DNA of 64,000 nucleotides from Alphaproteobacteria bacterium HGW-Alphaproteobacteria-4 (GTDB lineage Bacteria > Pseudomonadota > Alphaproteobacteria > Rhodobacterales > Rhodobacteraceae), in the NCBI GenBank assembly GCA_002842855.1, contig PHEE01000002.1, forward strand, positions 169,003 through 233,002. Direction: 5' to 3'. This document shows, one piece after another, positions 17,032-26,501 of the stretch. Made by a program: the position numbers and the translations under genes. A model generated the notes under the pieces. That model worked only from the letters and a program-made list of their open reading frames with translations, had not been told where the DNA came from and made no database searches. The stretch's first letter is position 1. Each line of letters opens with the position of its first letter.

Positions 17032-20000
17032 ATGCCTGAAGCACACCACGCGCCACCCCCGCCCGGCACCGGCCCCGAGGCTGCCCGCCGCGCGCTTACG
17101 CGGCGCAGCAAGGCGGGCGGCGGCCCCACCACCTATGCCGAGCTTTGCGTGACCTCGAATTTTTCGTTCCTGCGCGGCGCCTCGCACCCCGAAGAACTGG
17201 TGCTGCGCGCCGCCGAGATCGGCCTGCACGCCATCGCCATTACCGACCGCAATTCGCTGGCAGGCGTGGTGCGCGCGCATGTGGCGCTGCGCGAACTGGC
17301 GCGAATGCGAGACGAGGCGGAGGCTGTGCCGATGGCGGCGGGGGCGGCCATCGCCGACGACGCCGATACCGACCGGAAAGGGCTAACGCCAGGGTCGGCA
17401 CCGGATGGCGCGGGCTGCACCTCCGCCCCCAGATCTGCCGCCCGCAGATCTGCCGCCCCCGGAACGACTGGCCCGGCGCCGCTTGCTGCCCCCCCTTTCC
17501 CCCTGCCCCGCCTCATCATCGGCGCGCGGCTGGTGCTGGCCGACAGCGCGGTGGAATGGCTGGCGCTGGTGCCCGACCGTGCCGCCTATGCCCGGCTCTC
17601 GCGGCTTTTGAGCCTTGGCAAGCGGCGGGCCGAAAAGGGCGCGTGCCATCTGACCGAGGCCGACCTTCTGGCCGGGGCCGAGGGGCTTATCCTGATCGCG
17701 CTGCCGGGCGATGCGCTCAATGCGCAGTCGGCTCACGCCGCCGCCCCCGCGCTTGCCCGTATGGCGCGGCGCTTTCCGGCGATGACCTACCTTGGTGCCG
17801 GCCCCCGCTATGACGGGCGCGATGGCGCGCGGCTGGCCGCCACGCTGGCGCTTTCGCAGGCGGCGACGCTGCCGATGGTGGCCCTGGGCGATGTGCTGAT
17901 GCACCACGGCGCGCGCCGCCGCCTGGCGGATGTGCTGACCTGCCTGCGCGAGGGCTGCACGATCGACAGCATCGGCACCCGCGCCCTGCCCAATGCCGAA
18001 CGCCGCCTGCGCGCCCCCGAAGAAATGGCGCGGCTTTTCCGCGCCTACCCCGCCGCCCTTGCCCGCAGCGTGGAAATTGCCGACCGCTGCGGCTTTACCC
18101 TCGACGAGCTTTCCTACCAATACCCCGACGAAATCACCGATGGCGAGGCGCCGCAGGCCCGGCTTGCGCGGCTGACCGAAACGGGCCTTGCGCGGCGCTA
18201 CCCCGCGGGTGTGCCCGAAGATACCGCCGCCAAGGTGGCCAAGGAACTGGGCATCATCGCCGACCTCGGCTTTGCCGCCTATTTCCTGACCGTGCACGAT
18301 ATCGTGGCCTTCGCCCGGTCGCGCGGCATCCTTTGCCAGGGGCGCGGCTCGGCAGCCAATTCGGTGATCTGCTACGCGCTCGGCATCACCGAGGTGCACC
18401 CCGATACCATCGCCATGGTGTTCGAGCGCTTCATGTCGAAGGCGCGCGGCGAGCCGCCCGATATCGACGTCGATTTTGAACACGAGCGGCGCGAAGAGGT
18501 GATCCAGCACATCTACACCCGCTACGGCCGCCACCGCGCCGGGCTGACCGCCGTGGTGATCCACTTTCGCACCCGCGCCGCAATTCGCGAGGTCGGCAAG
18601 GTGATGGGCCTGTCGCCCGACCTTGTGGCGGCGATTGCCGGGCTTGGCTGGGGCTGGGGCGCGCGCCCGCCAGACCCCGACCGGCTGCGCGAACTGGGGC
18701 TTGACCCGACCGAACCGCGGCTTGCGATGACGCTGCGGCTGATCGGCGAGATCATCGGCTTTCCGCGCCACCTCAGCCAGCATGTCGGCGGCTTTGTCAT
18801 CACCCGCGACCGGCTCGATGAAATCTGCCCGATCGAGAACGCCGCGATGGAAGACCGCACCATCATCGAATGGGACAAGAACGATATTGATGCCTTGGGC
18901 ATCCTCAAGGTCGATATCCTCGCGCTTGGCATGCTCACCTGCATCCGCAAATGCTTTGATCTGGTGGCCGCTCAGGGCGGCCCGCGCCTGAGCCTCGAAA
19001 ACCTGCCGCGCGAGGATGCGCGCACCTACGATATGCTCTGCGCCGCCGATGCGGTGGGGGTGTTTCAGGTCGAAAGCCGCGCGCAGCTCAACTTTCTGCC
19101 GCGCATGCAGCCGCGCATTTTTTACGATCTGGTGATCGAGGTGGCGATCATCCGACCGGGGCCAATTCAGGGCGGCATGGTGCACCCCTACATCCGCCGC
19201 CGTCAGGGGTTGGAGCAACCCGAGATCCCCTCGCCCGAACTGCGCGCGGTGCTGGGGCGCACGCTTGGGGTGCCGCTGTTTCAGGAACAGGCGATGCAGA
19301 TCGCCATTGTCGCCGCAGGCTTTTCGGCGGAAGAGGCCGACCGGCTACGCCGCAGCCTTGCCACGTTCAAGCGCATGGGCACCATCGGCACCTTCCGCGA
19401 CCGTTTCACCGCCGGCATGCTGGAACGCGGCTATGCCCCCGATTTCGCGGCCCGCTGTTTCGCGCAGATCGAGGGCTTTGGCGAATACGGCTTTCCCGAA
19501 TCCCACGCCGCGAGCTTTGCGCTACTGGTCTATGCCTCAGCTTACCTCAAGCGCCACCACCCCGCCGCCTACGCCTGCGCGCTTCTGAATTCGCAGCCAA
19601 TGGGGTTTTATGCCCCGGCGCAGATCGTGCGCGACCTGCGCGACCACGGGGTTGAGGTGCGCCCGGTGGCGGCCAACTTCAGCCATTGGGACAATACGCT
19701 GGAGCCGCGCGCCGATGGCCGCCTGGCGCTGCGACTCGGCTTTCGCCAGATCAAGGGCATGCGCGCGGAAGATGCGGGCTGGGTGGTGGCGGCGCGCGCC
19801 AATGGCTACCCCGATGTCGAAAGCCTCTGGCGCCGCGCCGGGGTGCCCCCCGCCACGCTTGAGAGGTTGGCCGAAGCCGACGGCTTTACCTGCATGGGCT
19901 TGCCGCGCCGCGATGCGCTCTGGCAGGTGCAGGCGCTGAAAGGCCCCGGCCCCCTGCCGCTTTTCGCCGGGGCCGCCGAGGGCGAGGGCATCGTTGAAGG

Positions 20001-20547
20001 CCCCGTCACCCTGCCCGCGATGACCCTGGGCGAGGCGGTGGTGGATGATTACCTCGCGCTGCGCCTTTCCTTGCGCGCGCACCCGATGGAGCTCATCCGC
20101 CCCGGCCTTCCCGGCATCACCGCGCATGCCCACCTTGCCGATGCGCCCGTGCGGGTTGCGGTCTGCGGCCTTGTCATCACCCGCCAGCGCCCCGGCACCG
20201 CCTCGGGCGTGGTGTTCGTGACGCTCGAAGATGAAACCGGGGTCTGCAACGTCGTGGTCTGGCCGCGCGTCTATGCCGCTTTCCGCCGCGCCGTGATCTC
20301 GGGGCGCCTCCTGCGCGTGACCGGGCGGCTGGAACGCCAAAGCGGGGTCACGCATCTCATTGCCGATGCCATCGAAGACCTCTCGCCCCTGCTTGGCACC
20401 CTCGGCCAGGCCGGAATGGCCGCCATCGACCCCACCGCCGGGCGCGGCGACGAGGTGCGCCGCCCGGTGCCGCAGCGCACCCCCGCCCGCGCCCGCCACC
20501 CGCGCGAACAGGCCAAGAAGCTGTTCCCCAGCCGCGACTTTCACTGA
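17032..20547 (+). CDS. dnaE2: Error-prone DNA polymerase III alpha subunit DnaE2 (ImuC)
   Basis: The 1171-residue C-family polymerase has an N-terminal PHP domain (ITDRNSLAGVVRAH near residues 70-83), the catalytic aspartate motif PDIDVDF, GRGSAANSVICYALGIT, and a C-terminal OB-fold region. With ImuB it forms the SOS translesion mutasome. It follows imuB by 27 bp and should be transcribed from the same LexA-controlled promoter. The PHP domain contains an insert of roughly 65 residues (about 94-160), rich in Ala, Gly and Pro, which includes a 15-bp tandem duplication at 17431-17460 (AGATCTGCCGCCC twice). The start at 17032 gives a Pro/Ala-rich leader before the conserved YAELCVTSNFSFLRGA. A few codons either way cannot be excluded. 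Confidence 0.93.
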   Translation: MPEAHHAPPPPGTGPEAARRALTRRSKAGGGPTTYAELCVTSNFSFLRGASHPEELVLRAAEIGLHAIAITDRNSLAGVVRAHVALRELARMRDEAEAVPMAAGAAIADDADTDRKGLTPGSAPDGAGCTSAPRSAARRSAAPGTTGPAPLAAPPFPLPRLIIGARLVLADSAVEWLALVPDRAAYARLSRLLSLGKRRAEKGACHLTEADLLAGAEGLILIALPGDALNAQSAHAAAPALARMARRFPAMTYLGAGPRYDGRDGARLAATLALSQAATLPMVALGDVLMHHGARRRLADVLTCLREGCTIDSIGTRALPNAERRLRAPEEMARLFRAYPAALARSVEIADRCGFTLDELSYQYPDEITDGEAPQARLARLTETGLARRYPAGVPEDTAAKVAKELGIIADLGFAAYFLTVHDIVAFARSRGILCQGRGSAANSVICYALGITEVHPDTIAMVFERFMSKARGEPPDIDVDFEHERREEVIQHIYTRYGRHRAGLTAVVIHFRTRAAIREVGKVMGLSPDLVAAIAGLGWGWGARPPDPDRLRELGLDPTEPRLAMTLRLIGEIIGFPRHLSQHVGGFVITRDRLDEICPIENAAMEDRTIIEWDKNDIDALGILKVDILALGMLTCIRKCFDLVAAQGGPRLSLENLPREDARTYDMLCAADAVGVFQVESRAQLNFLPRMQPRIFYDLVIEVAIIRPGPIQGGMVHPYIRRRQGLEQPEIPSPELRAVLGRTLGVPLFQEQAMQIAIVAAGFSAEEADRLRRSLATFKRMGTIGTFRDRFTAGMLERGYAPDFAARCFAQIEGFGEYGFPESHAASFALLVYASAYLKRHHPAAYACALLNSQPMGFYAPAQIVRDLRDHGVEVRPVAANFSHWDNTLEPRADGRLALRLGFRQIKGMRAEDAGWVVAARANGYPDVESLWRRAGVPPATLERLAEADGFTCMGLPRRDALWQVQALKGPGPLPLFAGAAEGEGIVEGPVTLPAMTLGEAVVDDYLALRLSLRAHPMELIRPGLPGITAHAHLADAPVRVAVCGLVITRQRPGTASGVVFVTLEDETGVCNVVVWPRVYAAFRRAVISGRLLRVTGRLERQSGVTHLIADAIEDLSPLLGTLGQAGMAAIDPTAGRGDEVRRPVPQRTPARARHPREQAKKLFPSRDFH

Positions 20548-20553
20548 CCGCGC

Positions 20554-21300
20554 TCAGGCCGTGCCACCCAGCAATTCCAGCGCCTGAAATACCGGCCCCT
20601 CCGCCGTCTCGGCAAAATGCGCGCGGATGTGAAAGACCTCGGCCAGCAGCCCCGGCGTCAGCACCGCGCGCGGGGCGCCATCGGCCACCAGCCGCCCGTG
20701 CGAGAGCACCCAGAGCCGCGTGCAATGCCGCGCTGCCAGCCCCAGATCGTGCAGCGAGGCCACCACTGCCCCCCCCGCCGCCGCCAGACCGGCAAAAACC
20801 TGCATCGTGGCGATCTGCGCGGCCGGGTCGAGCCCGGCAATCGGCTCATCCGCCAGCAGTAGCGGCGCCTCTTGCGCCAGCGCGCGGGCGATCAGCACCC
20901 GCGCCTGCTCGCCACCCGAAAGCTCGGTGGCGGCACGCCCGCGCAAGCCCTGCAAGCCCATCCGCGCCAGCGCCCGCTCGACCGCCACAGTGCCGCCGCC
21001 GCCATGTGGCATGCGCCCCAACCGCACCACCGCCTCAACCGGCATCCCCCAGGCGATCTCGCGCGCCTGCGGCAACCACGCTGCGGCGCGCGCCCGTGGC
21101 CCCGGCGCAAGCTGCGCCAGCGACGAGCACCCCTCGTGGGCCAGCAACCCCAGTGCCGCACGCATCAGCGAGGTCTTGCCCGCGCCATTCGGCCCCACCA
21201 ACCCGATCACCTCGCCCGGACCCACCGTGGCGCTGACCCCGGCCACCACCGCCACACCGCCGCGCCGCACCGTCAGATCATCAAGCCGCAGCAACATCAT
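20554..21300 (-). CDS. btuD: Cobalamin ABC transporter ATP-binding protein BtuD
   Basis: The 248-residue ABC ATPase has Walker A (GPNGAGKTS near residue 36), a Q-loop region, signature LSGGEQAR, Walker B LLLADEP and an H-loop (SLHD). It belongs to the iron-siderophore/B12 (FecCD-type) import class. It energises uptake through the BtuC permease. Its start overlaps the permease stop by 4 bp (ATGA), showing translational coupling in btuB-btuF-btuC-btuD. Substrate assignment rests on the operon's cobalamin riboswitch rather than on this protein alone. Its stop converges with dnaE2, only 6 bp away. Confidence 0.88.
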   Translation of the reverse strand: MMLLRLDDLTVRRGGVAVVAGVSATVGPGEVIGLVGPNGAGKTSLMRAALGLLAHEGCSSLAQLAPGPRARAAAWLPQAREIAWGMPVEAVVRLGRMPHGGGGTVAVERALARMGLQGLRGRAATELSGGEQARVLIARALAQEAPLLLADEPIAGLDPAAQIATMQVFAGLAAAGGAVVASLHDLGLAARHCTRLWVLSHGRLVADGAPRAVLTPGLLAEVFHIRAHFAETAEGPVFQALELLGGTA

Positions 21301-22283
21301 GCGCCCTCCCGCCCGATCCGGCGGATCATCCGCAGAAAGAACGGCGCCCCGACCAGTGCCGTCAGCACCCCCAGCTTCAGGTCGCGCTCGGGCACGATCA
21401 GGCGGGTGGCAATATCGGCCGCCAGCAACATCGCTGCACCACCAAGCGCCGAGGCGGGCAGCAACCGCGACGGCGCCGCCCCCACTGCGCTGCGCAAGAG
21501 GTGCGGCACCACAAGGCCGACGAACCCCACCGCACCGGTCACCGCCGTTGCCGCGCCCACCAGCGCCGCCGTGCCCGCGACCACGCCCAGCCGCAGCCGC
21601 GGCAGCGACACCCCAAGGCTCGACGCCGCATCCTCGCCCAGCGTCAGCGCATCCAGCCCCCGGCCCAGCCGCAGCACGATCACCGCGCCCAGCGCAATGA
21701 ACGGCGCCGCCAGCGCCACATGCAACATTGACCGGTCGGCCAGCGAGCCCATCAGCCAGAACACGATTTCGGCGGCGGCATAGGGGCTGGGGGCGAGGTT
21801 CAGCACCAGCGCCGTCAGCGCCCCGGCAAGCGCCGAAATGGCGATGCCCGCCAATATCAGCGTCAGTGCCCGCGCCTCACGCCCGGCAAGGGCAAGCAGC
21901 AAGGCCACCGCGACCCCTGCCCCCGTCAAAGCAGCCAGAGGCAACGCCAGTGCAAAGGCGGCATAGGCGCCGGTATGAATGGCGATCACCGCCCCCAGCG
22001 CCGCCGCGCCCGAGGTGCCGATCAGCCCTGGTTCAGCCAGAGGGTTGCGCAGGAACCCCTGCATCGCCGCGCCCGAAAGCCCGAGCGCCGCCCCCACCAG
22101 CAGCCCCAAAAGCGCGCGCGGCAACCGGATTTCGCGCAGCACAAGGCCCGCGGCGCCCTCGCCCGACCAAAGCGCCGCAAGGCTTGCGCCTGGGCCAAGG
22201 CTTGAGGCGCCGACCAGCAACGAGCCCAGAAACAGCGCCGCGACCAACACCGAAAGCCAGATGAGCAATGCCCGGTAACTCAT
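21297..22283 (-). CDS. btuC: Cobalamin ABC transporter permease BtuC
   Basis: The 328-residue polytopic membrane protein belongs to the FecCD permease family. It has about ten hydrophobic segments and the conserved LPRALLGLLVGAALGLSG and NPLAEPGLIG motifs that meet the ATPase and the binding protein. It forms the inner-membrane channel for B12 import. The stop overlaps btuD and the start overlaps the btuF stop (ATGA type), so the three genes are coupled. Length is normal for the family. Confidence 0.9.
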   Translation of the reverse strand: MSYRALLIWLSVLVAALFLGSLLVGASSLGPGASLAALWSGEGAAGLVLREIRLPRALLGLLVGAALGLSGAAMQGFLRNPLAEPGLIGTSGAAALGAVIAIHTGAYAAFALALPLAALTGAGVAVALLLALAGREARALTLILAGIAISALAGALTALVLNLAPSPYAAAEIVFWLMGSLADRSMLHVALAAPFIALGAVIVLRLGRGLDALTLGEDAASSLGVSLPRLRLGVVAGTAALVGAATAVTGAVGFVGLVVPHLLRSAVGAAPSRLLPASALGGAAMLLAADIATRLIVPERDLKLGVLTALVGAPFFLRMIRRIGREGA

Positions 22284-23167
22284 TGTGTTGCCATTGCCTT
22301 TTCTGCCTCAATGCGGCGACCAAAGGCGGCAAGGTCAGCCACCGCGCCCAGCATGGCGGGGGCTGCACAAACCCAGCGGGCATCGCGCAATGCACGCTCC
22401 ACCCGCATGCCGGCCAGCGCCGGATGCGCGAGCATCTCTTCGGCGCGGCTTGCACCGGGGGCGCCGGCGATCACCAGATCAGGGGCGGCCAATACCAGCG
22501 CCTCCAGATCAAGCCGCCCGCCCCAATCCAGCCCTGGCCCCGAAACGAGGTTTTCAAAACCCGCCAGCGCCAGCATTTGCCCTTCCAGAGTTTTCGGCCC
22601 GTAGCCATAGCCGCCCGCGCCATAAACCGCAGCGCTCGGCGCTTGTGCCGGGCGCGCAATCGCTGCAAGTCGGGCATCAAAATCAGCCAGCACCGCCGCC
22701 GCCCGCGCATCCTGCCCCAGCACCTCGCCCATGCGCGTAATCTTGGCGCGAATGTCGGGCACCGAAACGCCCGGCGAAAACCGCTCGACCCGCACCCCCA
22801 GCCGCGCCAGCATCGCCAGCGTGCCGGGGTCTGACCAGACATCGGCCAGCACCAGATCCGGGGTGCGCAGGTAAATGTCCTCGGCGCCGCCCGTGGTTTG
22901 CGCAAGGCCTTCGGCGCGCGCCGCCAGTGCCGACATCTCGCGATTGGTCGCCAGCGGCGAAAGTGCCGCGATCTGCGCGCGGTCGGCGACCAGCAGCAGC
23001 AACTGATCGGTGCAGACATTCATCGAAACGACGCGCGCCGGGGGGGCATCGGCGGCGCCTGCCACCGCTGCCCCCCCGGCCACGCCCGCTGCAAGCGCCA
23101 TTGCCCGCGCAAAGGCGCGGGCAATGCTGTGCCGGCCGCGTCTAAAATGTCTTGCGCAAGCCCACAT
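22280..23167 (-). CDS. btuF: Periplasmic cobalamin-binding protein BtuF
   Basis: From ATG 23167 the protein is 295 residues, with an Arg-rich n-region and a hydrophobic stretch (ALAAGVAGGAAVAGA) forming a signal peptide. The mature protein starts around ADAPPARVVSMNVCTDQ, a typical type III binding-protein opening. It delivers cobalamin to BtuC. The start is uncertain. ATG 23101 would give 273 residues but a signal without basic residues, so 23167 is preferred even though it overlaps the btuB stop by 26 bp. A perfect hairpin lies within the signal-peptide coding region. Four-base coupling to btuC follows downstream. Confidence 0.82.
   Translation of the reverse strand: MWACARHFRRGRHSIARAFARAMALAAGVAGGAAVAGAADAPPARVVSMNVCTDQLLLLVADRAQIAALSPLATNREMSALAARAEGLAQTTGGAEDIYLRTPDLVLADVWSDPGTLAMLARLGVRVERFSPGVSVPDIRAKITRMGEVLGQDARAAAVLADFDARLAAIARPAQAPSAAVYGAGGYGYGPKTLEGQMLALAGFENLVSGPGLDWGGRLDLEALVLAAPDLVIAGAPGASRAEEMLAHPALAGMRVERALRDARWVCAAPAMLGAVADLAAFGRRIEAEKAMATQ
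23100..23125 (-). repeat. Perfect 11-bp hairpin inside the btuF leader
   Basis: Arms ATTGCCCGCGC (23100-23110) and GCGCGGGCAAT (23115-23125) enclose a 4-nt loop, without a following T tract. The hairpin lies between the btuB stop (23144) and the internal ATG of btuF at 23101. It could limit readthrough or translation of btuF relative to btuB, or be an intercistronic mRNA stabiliser. Confidence 0.7.
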
Positions 23168-25082
23168 AAACCGCCCGCCCCGATGTGCCATAGCCCTTGA
23201 CCGTCTGATACTGCGCATCGGCAAGGTTTTCGATCCGCAGATAGGCTTCGGTGCCGGGCGCCACGTCATAATGCAGCGCCGCCGACAGCACCGCATAGTC
23301 AGGCAGCGCCGGGCGGTCGGCCACCATCCGCGCCGCAACATCCAGCCGCAGCCCCTCGGCCAGCCGCGCCTCGACCGCCAGTGCCAGTTGGTGGCGCCCA
23401 AAGCCCGCGCTCCAGGTGTTGCCAAAGCTCAGTGGCGGCGTGGTGGCATCGGTGAAGGTATAGCTCGCGGTCGCATCGACGCGCGCCCCCAGCGGCACCG
23501 CCGCCTCAAGTTCCAGCCCCTGCCTGCGGGTGCGCCCCGGCACCTGCGCGTAGCGGTCGTCCATATAGTCGAACGGCGTGCCCATGTCGGAAAAGTCGAT
23601 CAGGTTATCAGTATCAATTCGAAACAGCGTGGCGCGCAGGTAGGCATCGACCCCAAGCCGCTTTTCCACCCCGAGGTCGAACGAAAGGCTTTGTTCGGGC
23701 TGCAACCCGGCAAAGCCGTAGGGGCCATAAAGCTCATAGCCAGAGGGCGCGCGAAACCCTGTGCCCACCGCGCCGCGCAGGATCAGGTCTTCTGTCAGCC
23801 GCCAACTTGCCGCCAGCCGCGCCGTATTCTGCCCGCCAAAACGCGAATGCTCGTCGTGCCGCAGCGACGCCACCACATCCAGCCCATCGCCAAAGGTCTG
23901 CGCGTATTCGGCAAACACCCCAGCCACCTGTGAGTCTGCACCAAGGTCCACCGGCCCATAGCCGGTATCGCCCACCTGCGCATAGCTTTCGCGGGTGAGG
24001 TCGGCGCCATAGACCAGCCGCCCGGTGGCGCCGATATCGGCCGCCGCCTTCCATGCCAGCGCCGCCCGGCGCCCCGAATACGCCACATCGAACGCGCGCA
24101 GCGTGGCACCGGTCACCGCCCAGGTGAACGGGTCGTAGTCGAGGTAAGTCTCGGTACCGTAAAGGTTGCGCTGCATGTCGTATGCCGAAAAACTCAGCTC
24201 ATGCTCGACCGCGCCCAAAGCGAACAGCGCATAGGCGCGCACCCCCGCCGCGCGCTGGCGCGAGGTTTCATCGGGGCTTTCGCCATCACCCAGCGTCACG
24301 TCGTAGCTGCGGCTGGGGTCGGCGTAATACTGCGGATCCCACGCCCCGCGAGAGGTTTCGGCAAAACCCGCAAAGCCTAAGGTCACGCCATTATCCAGTG
24401 TCGTCTCGGCCTTCAGCGAAACGCGCGAGGCGGTGTAGCCATCAGCCTCGGTACCGCCCGCCGCCGCCGAAAAGCCATCGGTGGCGATGTGCGAAAGCGT
24501 CAGGCCAAGGCTGCCGGTGTCGCTGCGCTGCGCGTAGTCATAGCTGAGCGCTGCGGTGCCATAGGCGCCTGCCTCAACCGCCAACACCTGCCGTTTGCCC
24601 GGCGCCGCGAGAACCGGGCTTTCAAAGCTCAGCACCCCCGCCACGGCCTGCCCGCCATGCACCGCCGATTGCGAACCGCGCAGCAGTTCCACCCTGCCAA
24701 AGTTGAGGCTTGTCAGGCGGCCCATATCGAACGCCACCTGCGGCCCCGAGGGGTCGGATACGTCGATACCATCGACCAGCACCTTGACATAGTTCTGGCT
24801 GGCACCGCGCAAGGTGAAACCGGTCTGTCCGCCAAGCCCGCCGCGCGCCAGAATGCCCACGCCCGGCATCCGAGCCAGAAATTCGGTCAGGGCCAGCTCG
24901 CCCGTGGCCTGCACCTCGGCGGCGGTCGCGCTGGTCACGGTGGCGCCGGTGCGCCCGGCCGCGCGCGGTTCCTGCCCGGCGCTGATGATGATGTCGTCAA
25001 GCTCGATCAGTTCAAGTGCGGTCGCGGGAAACGCCACAACGCTGGTCGCAAGTGCCGCGATTACAAGGGAAAATTGTCGCAT
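23142..25082 (-). CDS. btuB: TonB-dependent outer-membrane cobalamin receptor BtuB
   Basis: The 646-residue protein has a signal peptide (MRQFSLVIAALATSVVAFPATA), a TonB-box-like stretch near the mature N terminus (DDIIISAG), a plug domain (about residues 45-150) and a beta-barrel ending in Phe (RKTF), as usual for outer-membrane proteins. It should bind vitamin B12 and pass it to BtuF with TonB energy. Start 25082 was chosen for the signal peptide; an in-frame ATG at 25124 adds a charged leader. A cobalamin riboswitch lies about 140 bp upstream, and the transporter genes follow, which fixes the substrate class. Confidence 0.93.
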   Translation of the reverse strand: MRQFSLVIAALATSVVAFPATALELIELDDIIISAGQEPRAAGRTGATVTSATAAEVQATGELALTEFLARMPGVGILARGGLGGQTGFTLRGASQNYVKVLVDGIDVSDPSGPQVAFDMGRLTSLNFGRVELLRGSQSAVHGGQAVAGVLSFESPVLAAPGKRQVLAVEAGAYGTAALSYDYAQRSDTGSLGLTLSHIATDGFSAAAGGTEADGYTASRVSLKAETTLDNGVTLGFAGFAETSRGAWDPQYYADPSRSYDVTLGDGESPDETSRQRAAGVRAYALFALGAVEHELSFSAYDMQRNLYGTETYLDYDPFTWAVTGATLRAFDVAYSGRRAALAWKAAADIGATGRLVYGADLTRESYAQVGDTGYGPVDLGADSQVAGVFAEYAQTFGDGLDVVASLRHDEHSRFGGQNTARLAASWRLTEDLILRGAVGTGFRAPSGYELYGPYGFAGLQPEQSLSFDLGVEKRLGVDAYLRATLFRIDTDNLIDFSDMGTPFDYMDDRYAQVPGRTRRQGLELEAAVPLGARVDATASYTFTDATTPPLSFGNTWSAGFGRHQLALAVEARLAEGLRLDVAARMVADRPALPDYAVLSAALHYDVAPGTEAYLRIENLADAQYQTVKGYGTSGRAVYVGLRKTF

Positions 25083-25217
25083 CTTCAGATCTTTCCACTG
25101 GCGCCCCTTCCGGCGCCGCTTCATTCAAGCCTTTGGAAAGATTTCCTTTCCGCCGACGGTGCTTATCACCTCAAGCGGAATGTCCGCCCCCCCGCGCACC
25201 CCGCGCGGCGGAAAAGA

Positions 25218-25425
25218 GTGATCACCTCGGCAGGTCTCCTGGCTCGCGGGTCAGGGCTTGGGCTGGCCTTCCCGGGGTTTGGCCCCAGTGGCATGTGTCA
25301 GCCTTCGCTCGCCGCTTACAGTTGCGGGGGCAGCCCCGGAGTTGTCGGCTTGCGCCGCCGCACCGGGTTCCCTTTTCATCCACCCCTCACGAGGCGGAAC
25401 CGAAGTGCCCCCTGATCGCCCCACA
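25218..25425 (-). promoter_or_regulatory. Cobalamin (B12) riboswitch controlling btuBFCD
   Basis: Read on the minus strand, the conserved elements come in the right order: GGTGGATGAAAAGGGAACCC near 25365-25385, GCAACTGTAAGCGG near 25315-25330, GCCACTGG, GGGAAGGC, and the B12 box AGCCAGGAGACCTGCC at 25229-25244. Downstream, a GC-rich segment and GGAAAG/CTTTCC pairing precede the btuB start and may be the expression platform. Binding of adenosylcobalamin is expected to shut down the operon. The element begins only about 15-25 bp after the stop of the DUF475 gene, so its promoter may lie in the 3' end of that gene. Confidence 0.95.
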
Positions 25426-25436
25426 GAGCGGGCAAG

Positions 25437-26501
25437 TCAAGTCTGGGATTGTGTCGCGGCGGCGGCCTCGGCGCGGCTGGCGCGGTTGTGGCGCACCGAT
25501 GAAACCAGCGACAACCCGATGAAACCCGCGCCCAGAAGCCCGGTGACCATTTCGGGAATGTGCCACATCGTCTGCGCGAACATGATGATCGACAGCACCA
25601 GAATCGACCAGAAGGCACCGTGTTCAAGATACCGGAATTCAGCCAGCGTGTTCTTTTCGACCAGCATGATCGTCATCGAACGCACATACATGGCGCCGAT
25701 GCCAAGCCCGATGGCGATCAGGAACAGGTTTTGCGTCAGCGCGAATGCACCGATCACGCCATCAAAACTGAACGAGGCGTCCAGCACTTCGAGGTAAAGG
25801 AATGCGCCCAGCCCGCCCTTGGCCGCCGCCGCCAGCGCCGCCCCCTTTTGGTCAAGCACATGGCCCAGCACCTCGACCATGAGAAAGGTCAGCAGGCCCG
25901 CCAGCGCGGCAAACAGAAATTCATGCTCGCGCGCTTCGGGCAGCAGCAGCGTGACACCCATCACCACCGCCAGCACCAGTGCAATTTCAAGACCACGCAC
26001 CGAGGCGCAGCGGCGCAACTGGCATTCAAGGCTGCGAATCCAGTCCACCTCTTTGCCTTCATCTACGAAATAGCGCAGCGCCACCATCATCAGGAAGGCG
26101 CCACCGAAGGCCGCGATGGAAAGATGTGCCTCGCTGACAATACGGGCGTATTCGGCGGGCCGGGCGGCGGCAAGGTGGATCGCCTCGAACGGGCCGATGC
26201 CTGCGGCGACAACCACGATCAGCAACGGAAACGCCACGCGCATGCCAAAGACCGCAATGATGATGCCCCAGGTCAGAAACCGCTGCTGCCAGACCGGGGT
26301 CATGTATTTGAGCTTGTTGGCATTGACGATGGCGTTGTCGAACGACAGCGAGATTTCCAGCACCGCCAGCACCGCCGCGATCAGAAAGAACGAAACGCCG
26401 CCCGCCATACCGCCATAGTAGATGCCCAGCCAGAAGGCGAGCGCCAGACCCGTTGCGGTCACACCGAAGGCCCAGCGGAAATAGTAGAGGGTGGCTTTCA
26501 T
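25437..26501 (-). CDS. DUF475 family integral membrane protein (TerC superfamily)
   Basis: The 354-residue polytopic membrane protein has about eight to nine hydrophobic segments and two TerC-superfamily signatures, SLSFDNAIVNANKL near the N terminus and DASFSFDGVIGAFAL in the second half. These carry membrane-embedded acidic residues thought to bind metal ions. The start at 26501 (MKATLYYFRWAFGV) has membrane-protein character, whereas the in-frame extension to 26609 does not. It is divergent from the cytochrome c' gene. The superfamily is linked to tellurite resistance and metal (manganese) handling; the specific role is unknown. A second TerC protein lies at 28399. Confidence 0.85.
   Translation of the reverse strand: MKATLYYFRWAFGVTATGLALAFWLGIYYGGMAGGVSFFLIAAVLAVLEISLSFDNAIVNANKLKYMTPVWQQRFLTWGIIIAVFGMRVAFPLLIVVVAAGIGPFEAIHLAAARPAEYARIVSEAHLSIAAFGGAFLMMVALRYFVDEGKEVDWIRSLECQLRRCASVRGLEIALVLAVVMGVTLLLPEAREHEFLFAALAGLLTFLMVEVLGHVLDQKGAALAAAAKGGLGAFLYLEVLDASFSFDGVIGAFALTQNLFLIAIGLGIGAMYVRSMTIMLVEKNTLAEFRYLEHGAFWSILVLSIIMFAQTMWHIPEMVTGLLGAGFIGLSLVSSVRHNRASRAEAAAATQSQT

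Noticed and set aside
17383..19218. Minus-strand open frame of about 610 codons over dnaE2
   Set aside because: It is antisense to the polymerase gene and has no recognisable domain; high-GC genes commonly leave such open frames.
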